DNA of 64,000 bases, taken from assembly GCA_963682175.1 (NCBI GenBank), contig OY821777.1, positions 16,760,001 to 16,824,000 of the forward strand, in the 5' to 3' direction. Shown here in pieces: positions 36,701-48,108 of the stretch. The notes beneath the pieces are model-generated. The model had not been told where the DNA came from, did no database searches, and saw only the letters and a program-made list of their open reading frames with translations. The position numbers were made by a program, and so were the translations under genes. This DNA comes from Triglochin maritima. Lineage: Eukaryota; Streptophyta; Magnoliopsida; Alismatales; Juncaginaceae. How positions within the stretch are numbered: position 1 is the stretch's first letter; every line of letters begins with the position of its first letter.

Positions 36701-37509
36701 TCCACATGAACTACCAAAAAATGCCTAAAACTAAGCAAGAGAGGACTGAGCATTTAGATGATTTAACACTAACATTCAGTAAGAGTTGATGCACTGTCTC
36801 CCAGTGCAAGGGTTTCCTAGAAATCAATTTAAACCATGACAAAAACATCAAAGAAAAATGATATCGAATTCGTAAATACCAAACTAACTCATTATAAGGG
36901 TGAACTATTAACCCACAAACCAAACATGTGACCAACCTATCCAATGCAATACAGATATCTACCATTAGTTGTACTTGTATAATCTGGAACGTTATACCAT
37001 ATACAATCTATTGGATCTCAAACTGTTTCAACCAACTATAGTTCAGAGCATATGAAACCACAAAAAGGACAATAACTTCAATGTCAATTCATAATACAAT
37101 CTACAAAGTGGCAATAGCAAACCTCAAGATCAAGTACTATGATTCATAAAGAAGACCAAAATCTTATCATCCAGCCAAATAACTCAGACCCAAGATGACT
37201 ATGACATAAAAATAATTTTCAGCAGACCACATTATATTGGGAAATACAGATAAGAAATTATTAGCAGACAAAAAAATATAAAAAATAAAAAGTGATAGAA
37301 GAAAATCATACCTTGCCTAATATTGACCACAAATATTCCAAATTAGGAAGTTGATTGCCACAGAGCTTAAGGTTGTCCCCAAACCCTCTACCACTTGAGA
37401 CCTCACACCCTTCTGTGAAAAAAGAGAACAAGATAGATCCAAGAACACCAGTGACAACCCACAACAGCATCGGCTTCCTCCTCCATCCATCACATGGATC
37501 ACAATCCAT
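27726..37509 (-). CDS. HK2: AHK2-like cytokinin receptor histidine kinase
   Basis: Hybrid sensor kinase that binds cytokinin through a CHASE domain (ER/plasma membrane) and starts the phosphorelay to HPt proteins and response regulators. Twelve exons join exactly in phase: 37312-37509, 35345-35782, 34452-34730, 33648-33817, 33247-33468, 32995-33181, 30814-30865, 30491-30720, 30309-30407, 29577-30220, 28523-29017, 27726-27981 (3270 nt, 1089 aa plus stop). Start is ATG at 37509 (MDCDPCDG). Membrane spans lie at about 13-30, 137-156 and 445-470; CHASE spans about 200-430 ([33 protein letters not shown]). The phospho-accepting His505 is in [14 protein letters not shown]; the N box (about 611-625), G1 VEDTGVGIP (702-709) and G2 GGTGIGLS follow. 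The C-terminal receiver has Asp952/Asp953, phospho-acceptor Asp997 and Lys1069. All key residues are present. From memory it is closer to AHK2 than AHK3/AHK4. Confidence 0.94.
31575..32690 (-). mobile_element. RTE-type LINE fragment in kinase intron 6
   Basis: A 5'-truncated LINE of about 1.1 kb, closely similar to 45830-46940. It includes the reverse transcriptase C-terminal part and the tail word GGTAGACTACAAATGAAACTC before TTAATCCCAAATTAG. Frames are broken. It inserted on the same strand as the kinase gene, in the 2.1 kb intron just before the exon with the catalytic His. Confidence 0.85.
35962..36285 (-). mobile_element. TRIM retroelement, 324 bp, in kinase intron 1
   Basis: Two direct LTRs of about 112 bp (35962-36074 and 36174-36285) start TGTTA and end CTCTAACA. 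Between them lie a short spacer and, next to the right LTR, GGCTCTGATACCA, which on the minus strand is TGGTATCAGAGCC, the tRNA-Met primer site. The flanks GATGA and GATGT (4 of 5) look like a target duplication. There is no coding capacity. Confidence 0.85.
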
Positions 37510-38387
37510 GGCCTTTGAGCTCCCACCAGAACCCAAACCTCACTTTCTCCAACACCACCACCTCAACATAATCTTTCCCCCAAAAAAACACCTCAAAAAG
37601 GGAGAATCCACGACCCCCATCAGACACAAATCAGACCCAACACTAAAAATTAACACGTTTCCTCCCTTTTCCACCAAATCTCTCATCAAAATCACAGCTT
37701 TTGGACAACCCACATCACAAAAGTGTTCCAAATCTCATTTTCCTTCGAATCTAAATCAGACCCAACACCCAAAAAGAACTCCCCACTCCCTTTCCTGCTC
37801 AATCCCTCGACAAAACCCCAGCTTTAGAACAACCCACACCACAAATCACAAGAAAATGCTCGTTTTTCTCCAAATTTACACCTTTGAAACAGGAAAAAGC
37901 AAGTTGAAGTGGAAAATTGGAACCCCCCAAAGAGACCCACTTGGGTTTTTCCTCAAACTAGGCAGAAAAAGCTACTGATTAAACAAAGGAATGCTCACAT
38001 GTGGAAGCAAAAGCCTCTCTCTCTCTCTAGACCACTCTCTCTCTCCTCTTTTGTTCTTTAGGCTCTGGGTATTTTGGAGCGGAGCATTTGCTATCAAGGT
38101 TTGGTTTGGACGCATCATTGCCTCATCATCTTTGCCCAAAACTTAGAAATAAAATAAAATCTCTTTTTTGGCAATGAATAATGGAATAAAAATGTCTGGG
38201 AAGAGAAGAGTGGAGAAGAAGTGAGGAACAGAAACAGATATAGAGGACAGAACAGTACTCTGTTCACTTACTTTTTCTTTACTTTCTTTGCTTGTTTTGT
38301 TATTTATTACGGCTGGGGAAGTCAGGATTTAATGTGAAAGTGATCATAATAATGGTGTTAGTTATGATATTATGTCTTTATCTTTAA
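37510..38387. other. 5' UTR and promoter side of the kinase gene
   Basis: A pyrimidine-rich leader (on the minus strand a GAGAGAGAG run, near 38013-38045) precedes the start. ORFs here are in C/A-rich leader DNA and are not supported as genes. No clear TATA box was chosen. Confidence 0.45.
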
Positions 38388-38689
38388 GAGCACCACTAAA
38401 GGTGTTTTTTTTTGAGTCCTTATACACGGACGCGGGCGTCACGGACGCGTCTTACGTGGACGTGTTGAGTCAGCGTCCAGTCAGCAAAATTTCTCTTCAC
38501 GTGCTTTGGTCTTCTTGAAAACGCCGGTTCTTTAGGTTGAACGATTCTTTTCCCAATACACAGATAGTGCAGACCCTAGGACAGCGTGCAGACCCTAGGA
38601 CAGCGTGCAGACCCTTTATTCGTGCAGAATCCAGACTTATCATAATAAAATATTGTTTTTAACTTTTAGGTTGGATCAACTTAATCCAA

Positions 38690-39345
38690 ACAGACACACA
38701 ACATATTCCGAACAGACAGTCTTCTTATTCCGAACAGACGCACAACTTAATCCGAACAGACGGACTTCTTATTCCGAACAGACACACAACTTAATCCGAA
38801 CAGACACACAACATATTCCAAACAGACACACAACATATTCCGAACAGACACACAACTTAATCCGAACAGACACACAACTTAATCCGAACAGACACACAAC
38901 ATATTCCGAACAGACAGACTACTTATTCCGAACAGACATACTTCTTATTCCGAACAGAAAGACTTCTTATTCCGAACAGACAGACTTCTTATTCCGAACA
39001 GACACACAACATATTCCGAACAGACAAACAACATATTCCGAACAGACAGACTTCTTATTCCGAACAGACGCACAACTTAATCCGAACAGACACACAACAT
39101 ATTCCGAACAGACAGACTTCTTATTCCGAACAGACGCACAACTTAATCCAAACAGACAGACTTCTTATTCCGAACAGAAAGACTTCTTATTCCGAACAGA
39201 CAGACTTCTTATTCCGAACAGACACACAACATATTCCGAACAGACAAACTTCTTATTCCGAACAGACGCACAACTTAATCCGAACAGACACACAACATAT
39301 TCCGAACACATAGACTTCTTATTCCAAACTGACATACAACTGTTA
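38690..39345. repeat. 22-bp minisatellite, about 30 units
   Basis: Units alternate between TTCTTATTCCGAACAGACAG and AACATATTCCGAACAGACAC or AACTTAATCC types, each 22 bp. Because 22 leaves a remainder of 1 on division by 3, any open frame repeats every 22 residues ([20 protein letters not shown]...). The long plus-strand ORF is best read as a result of repeat composition. A shorter block of the same units is at 39605-39710. Confidence 0.9.
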
Positions 39346-39819
39346 TACATGAAGAAAATGAAGAAGAATGTGATCATTCCTACATTTGTAAGGATGACTT
39401 TGGTCTTGTTTGTTGTATATGTGGAATTACACGCAAAAGCATAGAAAGTGTGTCTACAAACGGAACAGAAAGTTTGTATTATTTATGTAGAAAGATTGTC
39501 TTGTTTATGTAGAAAACTTGTCTTGTTTATGTAAAAAGTTTGTCCAGTTTATGTAAAATGTTTGTCCAGATTATGTTGAAAATTTGTGCAGAAATGGAAC
39601 AGAAAGTATTCCGAACATACACACCACTTAATCCGAACAGACAGACTTCTTATTCCGAACAGACACACAACATATTCCGAACAGACTGACTTCTTATTCC
39701 GAACAGACATACAACTGCTGTACATGAAGAAAATGAAGAAGAATGTGATCATTCCTACATTCTTAAGGATGACTTTGGTCTTGTTTGTTGTATATGTGGA
39801 ATTATACGCAAAAGCATAG
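39340..39819. repeat. Duplicated minisatellite edge block
   Basis: The sequence after the array, from CATACAACTG through GAAGAAAATGAAGAAGAATG to CGCAAAAGCATAGAA (39343-39446), is repeated at 39707-39821 with few changes. Each copy follows a stretch of 22-bp units, so the array edge duplicated as a block. Both copies keep the same short reading frame ([14 protein letters not shown]...). Confidence 0.75.
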
Positions 39820-39851
39820 AACTTTCTGATTGAACTTTTAACAGTAGAACA

Positions 39852-40085
39852 TCACGCCAAAATCCTCGGAAGCTTTGACACCATTGCATCTCGTTCCAGC
39901 ACATTAACACTTGACCCAGAGGTAGCAAACAAACGGGTGTGATGCCTTTTCTTAACACAAAAACCACAAGAATCGGCATAAGCAACGTAAAATGTTTGGG
40001 CTTCTTCGAAAGAGGGGAAAAACATCCCCTCCTTAGGAACGTTTGTCGGCTGCTCCACTTGGAAAGACACATGAACGATTTCCAT
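39852..40085 (-). pseudogene. FAR1-type DNA-binding domain fragment
   Basis: From ATG at 40085 the frame reads 77 residues. It contains VPKEGMFFPSFEEAQTFY, YAVAY-like YVAYADSCGF and VKKR, the start of the FAR1/FHY3 N-terminal zinc-binding domain common to Mutator-like transposases and their host derivatives. It stops at 39852 before the CCHH ligands are complete. No transposase follows, so it is a captured or decayed fragment inside the minisatellite element. Confidence 0.7.
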
Positions 40086-40689
40086 CAAAGCATAGAGGTA
40101 GGACCACAGAAGAGAAATGAAGAAAAAGGAAGACGCATGTTGAGATTTATAACAAGTCTCTTGTGCTGTGTAGGAGAGCCAAAATGTTCATGGAAAATGA
40201 GTGATTTGAGACGCATTAATGAGGGATGGAGGGATGTAGACATTTGTACGAAACGAGGAATAAAATAAAAAATAAACTTTTTCTGTGGAGACTGCCAACT
40301 CAAACGCGTCTGCTGACTGGGCTGGCCACATAAGCACGCGTCCCGAACGCTAAGCGTCCACTAATCGTTTTCCTTTTTTTTTGCATCCACGACCCGGTCG
40401 ATGTGTTGTCAGTGGGTCGTCGACTTGGGCGTTAAATATAAAATTAATTTTTGGTTTCTTTTTGTTTTTTTAATTTTTTTAATTTTTTGTTTGAAAATAC
40501 GTTTTATAATTGTTTTGATTTTTTAAATTTTTTACAAGATGAACCTTGGAATGATGTGGATGAGAGAAATAAGTTGTTGTGGGTTGGAGAGAGTGAAAGC
40601 TGATGTGGAAGAGAGAGATAATGCTTATTATCAGGTCGTCCATGGTCATGGTTAATGATGACCATTTGTTTATTATGGCGGGGGAAAGT

Positions 40690-41735
40690 CAAGATTAAAC
40701 GTAGAAGTTATATAGTAATATAAAGGTTAGTTTCTTTACCTTTTAAGGTTTTTTGGTTGCCCATTTATTATTGCTCGGCGAAGTCAAGATTAAAGGGGGG
40801 AAGTGATCACAATAATAAGGTTAGTTATTGTGTCCTTTTTGTTTACTTTTTTTTGGATTTCTGTGTGTTGGTCATTTATTAAGGCTTGGGGAAGTCAAGA
40901 TTAAACGGGGAACTGAAGATAATAATGGTGGTTATTGTGGGTGGTGTTTAGTGATTTGAGAGTTTGGGGTCAAAGTGTGTTTGGATAATGTTCCAAAAAG
41001 GGTAAGATCTCATTTGAAACCAGGAGGTGCAGAGAGATGCTCACATGTGAGACATGTTTGTGTCTTCCCTGTTTTGGCTTCAAGTCTTTTGGTTCCGGGT
41101 TGGATGATTGCATGGACATGGAGAGATTGGATGAGATTCAATCATCCATCATTGATCATTGGTGTACTTCAAATTCCTCCGTTATTTTGGTTGATTTCTG
41201 TAAACCTTTTTATATATATTTTTAATTGGAAAAGTTTTTTTTACTTCAAGTCTTGAAGATGGTTCGTGAATATGTAATCTATCAATCACGGGTTGTTAAA
41301 AGTAAGAAATGAATCAATGTTGCCCATCCCAAGTGATGAAACTTTTAACCAAAGAATGAAAGTAGTCAAAGGTGTAGTAGGAGAGGGTGGTTCTCGGGTT
41401 GGAGCCTTGAGGTATACCCTAACATGAAAGGTGGTGGAAAGGGAGACAAGGTTTTGGTTTCAACGGTGAGTTTTGTTGGTAGATTAGATGAATCATAGTG
41501 GAGGATGGAGAAAATATCTAGAGGTTAAAATTCTTTCGATTCAAAAGATTAGTGACGCAAAAATTCAAACACATTGTCACTCAAAGTGAGGTCAAAAATT
41601 GGTTTCTTGTCAAGCCAATCTGCCCATGGACCGGAGAAGTTAATCCCATTAGCTTCTCAAAAGTGTAATTTTGCAATACAAGACCATGCATTAGAAGATG
41701 TGCCTAAATTATATTTGGATGAATGTACACATCCA
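40690..41735. other. Intergenic, local duplicated motifs, no gene
   Basis: Three short related segments near 40680, 40785 and 40895 share GGGGAAGTCAAGATTAAA, matching also GGGGAAGTCAGGATTTAA near 38315. They look like an old local duplication of the kinase upstream sequence. No coding region is recognised. Confidence 0.45.
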
Positions 41736-41736
41736 C

Positions 41737-42142
41737 CAATGTTAGGGCATCCACTTGAAGTCCATTTCCTCCCAAAAATCATTATTTTTCTTCGTTACGT
41801 TGTCACGCTTATTAATCTATCATTTTATCCACTCATTTTTAAAAGCATTTTACTATAATCTCTCATTTTTCAACATTTTTTTTCTTCCACATCATTTCTT
41901 TTTACCTCTATACTTTGACATGAGTAAAACAAAAAAATTAAATTTAAAAATTTTAAATTTTTAAAAAATAGTATAAAAAAACATACTTAAAAAAGATTTT
42001 ATAAGCATTTTTAAATGATTTTAACTAAAATTCAAAACAAATAAAAAACAATGGGCTGGGGACACGTGGTGTCCCCACCACGCACTGGCCGCACTCGGGG
42101 TGCAAGGTGGGAAATCGGGCGTAGTGGGTGGCCTTAACAAAT
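41737..42142. mobile_element. MITE-like element
   Basis: Ends are inversely related (TTAGGGCATCCACTTG and the reverse complement of TAGTGGGTGGCCTTAAC). The interior is AT-rich near the left and has a GGGGACACGTGGTGTCCCC perfect palindrome near 42059. Non-coding. Confidence 0.5.
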
Positions 42143-42144
42143 TC

Positions 42145-44200
42145 GAACCTAAAATCACATCCAAAAGTGCTTGAATTCAAATATCTTTACATTTAGATAG
42201 AATTTACATATTTTTAATTCGAATAACGAAGAGGAAATCATCACTTCAGTTGGCACCAAAAGATGTCCATGCATGTTGAACTTTTAGTGTGGTAATCCCA
42301 AAGTATGAGATTTCATAACCAATATCATTTTCTCTATCACTCCCAAAAATATTAAAGTGAAACAGGGAAGGTGACATTGCCTCGACCAAACTGACATTAG
42401 TGAAAATTTCAAAAGTTGACATTGGGAGGTTGAGGAAAATCATCCCATGTGTAAAGTATTTAAATTATCGAGTTCGAGCTTCATAAGTTTTCATTAAGCA
42501 AAACAAAAGATTGTAGAGAGCGTTCTGGTTGTAGTTCCACGTACATTTACCAGATTCAAATGGAAAATTAATTTTGTGCCACTTTATCTGTTATCATTTT
42601 GAAAGAAAGAAAAAACTACACAACTAGAATTCACAACTAAAACGCTTATATTTAGTACGACTTCTTGTACATTTGTTTAGATAAATGACTTCTTGTAATT
42701 TTTCACCAAGGGTTTGTAACTCAACGTCTTGATGTTTAGGTTTTGCAAAAAAAAAAAAAAAAACTTCATCGTTAGGTTTGATGATTTTGTGATGCAAGAT
42801 TTGTGAAGGATCCATATTTTTGTGAATTTCTCCAAAATCCATGTATCTAAGAGAAATAGGCACAGTAGCTAAGAATCACTTGGAAAACATTTAATGTGAA
42901 TATTGACTTATATTATAATCTTGACTTTTACGAGAAGTCTATGCCTAACAGCCCCAATAAATCTTGTAGGATATTAAGTTAAACTTAAGGTTGTGATAGG
43001 TTGACTTAAACAAGAGGTTTCTATAAGGATTAAATAAATCTTGTTGGGTATTAAGTTAATTCCAAGAATTTTGATTGCTTCTTCAACTACCTTTGTGCCC
43101 AATATATTCCACCCATTTGCTTGTATTAAACAAATGCATTGTTGGATCCAAAATCATTGATAAAATAAAATAAAATGGGGTATTTGGTCTCCGAAGGTGG
43201 GAGAGAGTTGAAAATAATACAATGGCGGCCAAGAACTCAATAGGAATTGCAACACAACAGAATTGGAATCATGTTGTTCATTTTAATTAAAGTTAGGGGG
43301 TTGACTTGAAATAATAAACCAGTTGGTGAATCGTGATTTGAACGTATCAACTGATGGGGTTGCTTTGACGAAACCTTGTGAACATAATTCTTTTGACTTT
43401 CAAATTCCAAAACAATAATTCCATTTCCAGCAATTAGTTTAGATAAATTCTTTTGTTATAGGAACTTCATCTTAATCCTTTTTTCCCATTCCAATTAAAA
43501 ACCACGACTCGACCAATTTCTACTTCAAAATTCGATCTTCATTTTTGTATCCAAAACTAAAATCACAATAATAAACTTTTGTCGATTTCTAACACTACAT
43601 GAACTTAGAAAATAAGTTTAGATATGTGTTACACGATTAAAATAAGTATGAGATTGTAACACAATTAATAAATGAGTTATATATGGAATTAAGGACGGAC
43701 AATTAATAAGAACTTGCTCAATTTGTACTTTCCAAATATTCCGAAAAATAGAGAAAAAGAGAATATCACAAAGTATGAGAGAGTCCAATCCAACTTTCAC
43801 TTTGGTTCCAAATTACAAGAGTGATCGAGGAACCTTAAGATCCCAAACCGTAATCAAGTCCCAAAAATAACACATGAGGTGACAATTGAGGTAACATTTT
43901 TTGTCTCATACTTTGCCAAATAAGTTTTCAAGTATTTTATTATGATAATTTTATTTTTTATGATTATTTCAAAAATTCAAATAAAATATGTATTTTTGAA
44001 TCATGCACAAACTCATGGAATGACCTTCATGGCTCCTAAATCCCAAAGTTGCATTTATTTTTGATACCTCCAACTCGTGCCATAGGCAAGTTTGGAAAAT
44101 GAGGAACATATCAATATAATTTGTTTGTGATCCCTTTCAAACCGGCTCGAAAGTTCAAGTCGATCTCACTAAATAAATACACATAAAAATATAATTTTTT
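42145..44200. other. AT-rich intergenic, no gene seen
   Basis: Nothing recognisable: no protein motif, RNA gene or clear repeat end. A poly-A run of 18 lies near 42747. Confidence 0.5.
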
Positions 44201-44514
44201 TTTGAAGTGTGGGTATTCAATATAGAAGAATCATCCAACTTATAACTCGAAGAAATTTCTTAAATTGACCAATGTGAGAATATTCTCTAATACTTCCCAG
44301 CATGTGTGACCGATATTATTTTTCTCCGTATCTACATGCTAACAACAACCATGATGGATGTATCAAACCAGTCGTTGGGTATTTCAAGCTATGATACCAT
44401 ATTGAAGTGTGATTATTCAACTCAAAATCAATTAGTATTTAGTGGAGAGATCATTCAACTTATAACTCATTACAAAAATCCCCAAATTAACAAATGTGAG
44501 ACTATTCTCTAACA
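44200..44514 (-). mobile_element. TRIM-like element
   Basis: Two direct copies (about 44201-44293 and 44399-44514) share GAAGTGTG.TATTCAA, TTCAACTTATAACTC and GAGA.TATTCTCTAA. Between them GCTATGATACCA next to the right copy is a decayed reversed tRNA-Met primer site. It is more diverged than the copy at 35962. Confidence 0.65.
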
Positions 44515-45794
44515 AAATTCACCGAGTATTGTTGTGAACTATTAATTAGTTATTGTAATTATGCTAATTAGTTATATAAAATGCCATTTTACCTGCTAGT
44601 TTAGTTGTCCAACGGAGACATGTATCAGCTGGATGTCATTAACGCAAACCCTTATTTTAGACTTGGGTCTGACTACAGTTTAGATTAAATCCATCTAGCT
44701 TTTTTTATAATCTAGGACTAACACTAACCATAATTCTCACAAACCCTGATAGTTTAAGTTTCTAGCTATTGTGCCACTGCTAATTTTTTCTATGAACAAC
44801 CCTACATCCCTAATCCTACAAAAAAGGACAAAAACCACACTTATAATTGAAACCACTCAAGCTTGAAGCTTCACAATGGTGCTTTCAGCTTGTTTATCCG
44901 TAGAGGTTTTGAGAAGGGATTAATTATGAATGTCTAAAAGTGATTTTTCCATGTTAACCTAAATTCCGACGTCCTTTGATCTTTATAAAATAACTTTAAA
45001 TTTTGAGATTTTTTTCGTGCATACTATGATTCTACTTGGAAACAAATTTTTGGATATGATTACCGTAAGAATTCAGATTCCAAATAGAAAATGCCGGAAT
45101 CATGACCCTCGGAAAAGTTAATTTTATTTGGATAGAACATATCCCTATCCTTGAATTTATGTTACATAATAATTATATCCTTAATATTACTTTATATGGT
45201 TTATTTATAATCAATTGTAACGTATGGCGATATATACAAATTACAACCTAATATATTACGGATAATAATAAATAGAAAATCACTTAAGCATAGTATTAGA
45301 AATTAATCTTCATTAGAAGAAAAAAAACATGAGTTTCATATTAAAATATGCAACAATATTTTAATCAAACGATAGCCCAGAAACTAAATATTTAGGGGTT
45401 ATCACCGAGTGAATCTACATGTTATTTTGTGTTTGGGAAGTCCAAATTAGATTCCTGTAGGATTTCATTCAACCAGGAATTCCTTCCAAGCTATACTTAT
45501 ATGTTATAAAATAATATTCATAGTTTGGATTTTTCATTTGACATTTAAATATCGCCAACTATTAACTTTGTCTCAACATATATAAAGCATATTAAATCGC
45601 CCATTGTTTAACAGTATATTAATATAATATGACCTATTTATATTACTTAGAAAAGTTGAGGATATTTTTGTCAAGTCTTAATATAATACGTTGAATTGTT
45701 GGATTCCAAGGGTACAAATGGAAGAGGTATAAAATAGTTACAACCTATCCATTTTTGTGCATACTTAAGGTGATTTTGCTTGTATCTATTTAAA
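44515..45794. other. AT-rich intergenic, no gene seen
   Basis: No gene or repeat boundary was recognised in this stretch. Confidence 0.5.
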
Positions 45795-46351
45795 ATTACG
45801 ATTGCAACAACAACAAAATTTTTAATCCCAAACTAGTTGGGGTAGGCTAGAAATGAAACTCTAAGGAGTGACGGTTCACGTACGTGAATCACCTTCTTCC
45901 ACGTGTTTCTATCCAATGCAAATTCTCGAGGCACATTCCAATCTTTTAGATCTCTTTTGACCGCTTCCTCCCAAGTCAATCGTGGTCTACCTCTTCCTCT
46001 TTTTGTGTCTTCGATATGATTCAATACTCCTCTTCTTATAGGTGTCTCCGTAGGTCTTCTTTGTACATGTTCAAATCATATCAGTCTGTGTTGTATAACT
46101 TTATCTTCCATTGGAGCAACTCCAACTCTCTCACGAATGTCTTCATTTCTAATCCGATTCATTCGTGTATGGTCACACATCCACCTCAACATCCTCATTT
46201 TAGATACTCATCTTTTGTATATGTTGTCTTTTAGTGGCGCAACATTCCGCATCATATAGTATTGTAGGTCTTATTGCGGGTCTATAAAATTTTCCTTTTA
46301 ACTTAAGTGGAACTTTCTTGTCACATAAGACACATGAGGTTTGTCGCCATT

Positions 46352-48103
46352 TCATCCATTCTGCTCTAATCCTGTGGTTAACATCTTCATCGATCTCCCC
46401 ATCTTTTTGAAGTATTGTCCAAGATATCTAAAAATATTTTTTCTACGCACCACTTGCCCATCTAATATAATTTCCTCTTCCTCGGTATTAACGGTACTGA
46501 TACAACACTTCATATATTCAGTTTTACATCTACTTAGTTTAAAACCTTTTGTTTCGAAAGTATTTCTCCACAACTCTAGTTTTCTCCCCACACATACCCT
46601 ACTCTCATCAATTAATACTACATCATCTGCAAAAATTATACACCATGGAACCTTACATTGTATGTCTTTTGTCACATCGTCCATTACTAAAGCAAAGAGA
46701 TACAGACTTAAAGCTGAACCCTTATGAAGTCCAATCTTAATCGGAAATTTTTTAGTCACACCATTACAAATTCTAATGCTAGTTTCAACTCCTTCGTACA
46801 TATCTTTAATTAAATTAACATATTTTGTTCATATTTTCTTCTTCTCTAGGGTCCACCACGTAACATTTCTTTGAACTCTATCATATACCTTTTCTAAATC
46901 CATAAAAACCATGTGTAGATCTTTCTTTTGTTCTTTATACCTCTCCATAAGTTGTCTAATAAGAAATATGACATCTATCGTTGACAATCCAGGCATGAAA
47001 CAAAATTGATTATCTCTAACACATGTACTCAATTACTTTTTTCCCACAATTTTATAGTATGACACATGAGCTTGATACCTCTATAGTTAGTGCAACTTTG
47101 AATATCTCATTTATTCTTGTAAATTTGCACCAAAGTACTCCTTCTCCACTCATTTGGTATTTTATTTTTTCTCAAATATACAACTAAACAATTTAGTTAA
47201 CCACGTTACTGCTTTATCCCCAAGACATTTCCACACCTCAATCGGGATCTCGTCTGGTCCTACAGCCTTACCAACTTTCATCCTTTTTAAGACTTTCTTA
47301 ACCTCAACTTCTCTTATCCTCCTTACAAATCGTCTATTAGATTCCTTAATTGTATCATCCACTTCAAAAGTGTCGTTGTCATCTTCTCCATTAAACAACT
47401 TATCAAAATACCATCTCCACCTTTCCTTGATATCATCCACCTTAACTAAAAGGTTATTATTATCATCTTTAATGCATTTAACTTGATTAAGATCTCTAGT
47501 TTTCTTCTCTCTTATTTTAGTCAACTTATATATTACAACCTCTATCTCATTTGATCCCAACTTTTGGTATAAATTCTCATAAACAACCCCTCTAGTCTCT
47601 CTTACTACTTTCTTAGCTTTTTTATTAGTCAACCTATACTCTTCTAAGTTAGTTCCGTTTTTATCTTTAAACCACACCTTATAACATTCTTTCTTAGTTT
47701 TAATTGTATGTTGTACATCATCATTCCACCACCACGTGTCTCTCGAATCTAGTCTACCTCCTCTACTCTCCCCACAAATTTCTTTAGTCATTCGTCGATT
47801 GTAAGATGACATAGCCTCCCACATACTATTAGTGTCTCCTACAACATCTCAATGTCCCTCTGCCATAAGTCTATCCCTAAATCTAATACATTTTTCTCCT
47901 TTAAGATTCCACCACTTAATCCTCACATCTTTATTATACTTAATTCGTACCACACCAAAGCGAAAATTCACTACTACCAACTTATGTTGAGTCACCACAC
48001 ACTCTCCAGGTATTACCTTACAATCTATACAAGATCTTAGATCCTCTTTTTGAGTAAGCACAAAATCAATTTGACTCTGATGTTGACCACCAAAAAATAT
48101 GAC
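46352..48103 (-). pseudogene. LINE reverse transcriptase, broken
   Basis: Several frames carry RT landmarks: the linker with KAVGPDEIPIEVWKCLG (47330-47200), the palm segment LHMVFMDLEKVYDRVQR (46930-46860), [19 protein letters not shown] (46740-46670) and the catalytic FADD box ([12 protein letters not shown], near 46640). DEIP and LHKGSALSP-like motifs are typical of plant RTE/BovB-like LINEs. Frameshifts separate the parts. Confidence 0.85.
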
Positions 48104-48108
48104 TAAAT

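Larger units (their letters stand above)
38388..40668. mobile_element. MITE interrupted by a 1.95 kb TIR element
   Basis: The left edge (GCACCACTAAAGGTG then poly-T, GAG) and the right block 40375-40668 (CGACCCGGTCGA... to GGTTAATGATGACC) match the two ends of the MITE at 23174-23641, reversed. Between them lies a unit with its own inverted ends: GGACGCGTCTTACGTGG near 38445 against the reverse complement of 40320-40353 (GGACGCGTGCTTATGTGG). This inner unit carries a 22-bp minisatellite and a FAR1-type fragment. An alternative is one large member of the same MITE family. Confidence 0.5.

Noticed and set aside
38690..39345. Regular 22-bp repeats as a CRISPR array
   Set aside because: Units are contiguous with no unique spacers and the DNA is plant nuclear, so this is a minisatellite.
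38605..39444. 279-codon ORF with 22-residue repeats as a repeat protein gene
   Set aside because: The open frame follows from the stop-free 22-bp unit; its first codon is not a convincing start and there is no promoter, family match or non-repeat domain.
41037..41256. Small ORFs with Trp/Cys-rich sequence
   Set aside because: No family motif, no partner exons and no homology I recognise.
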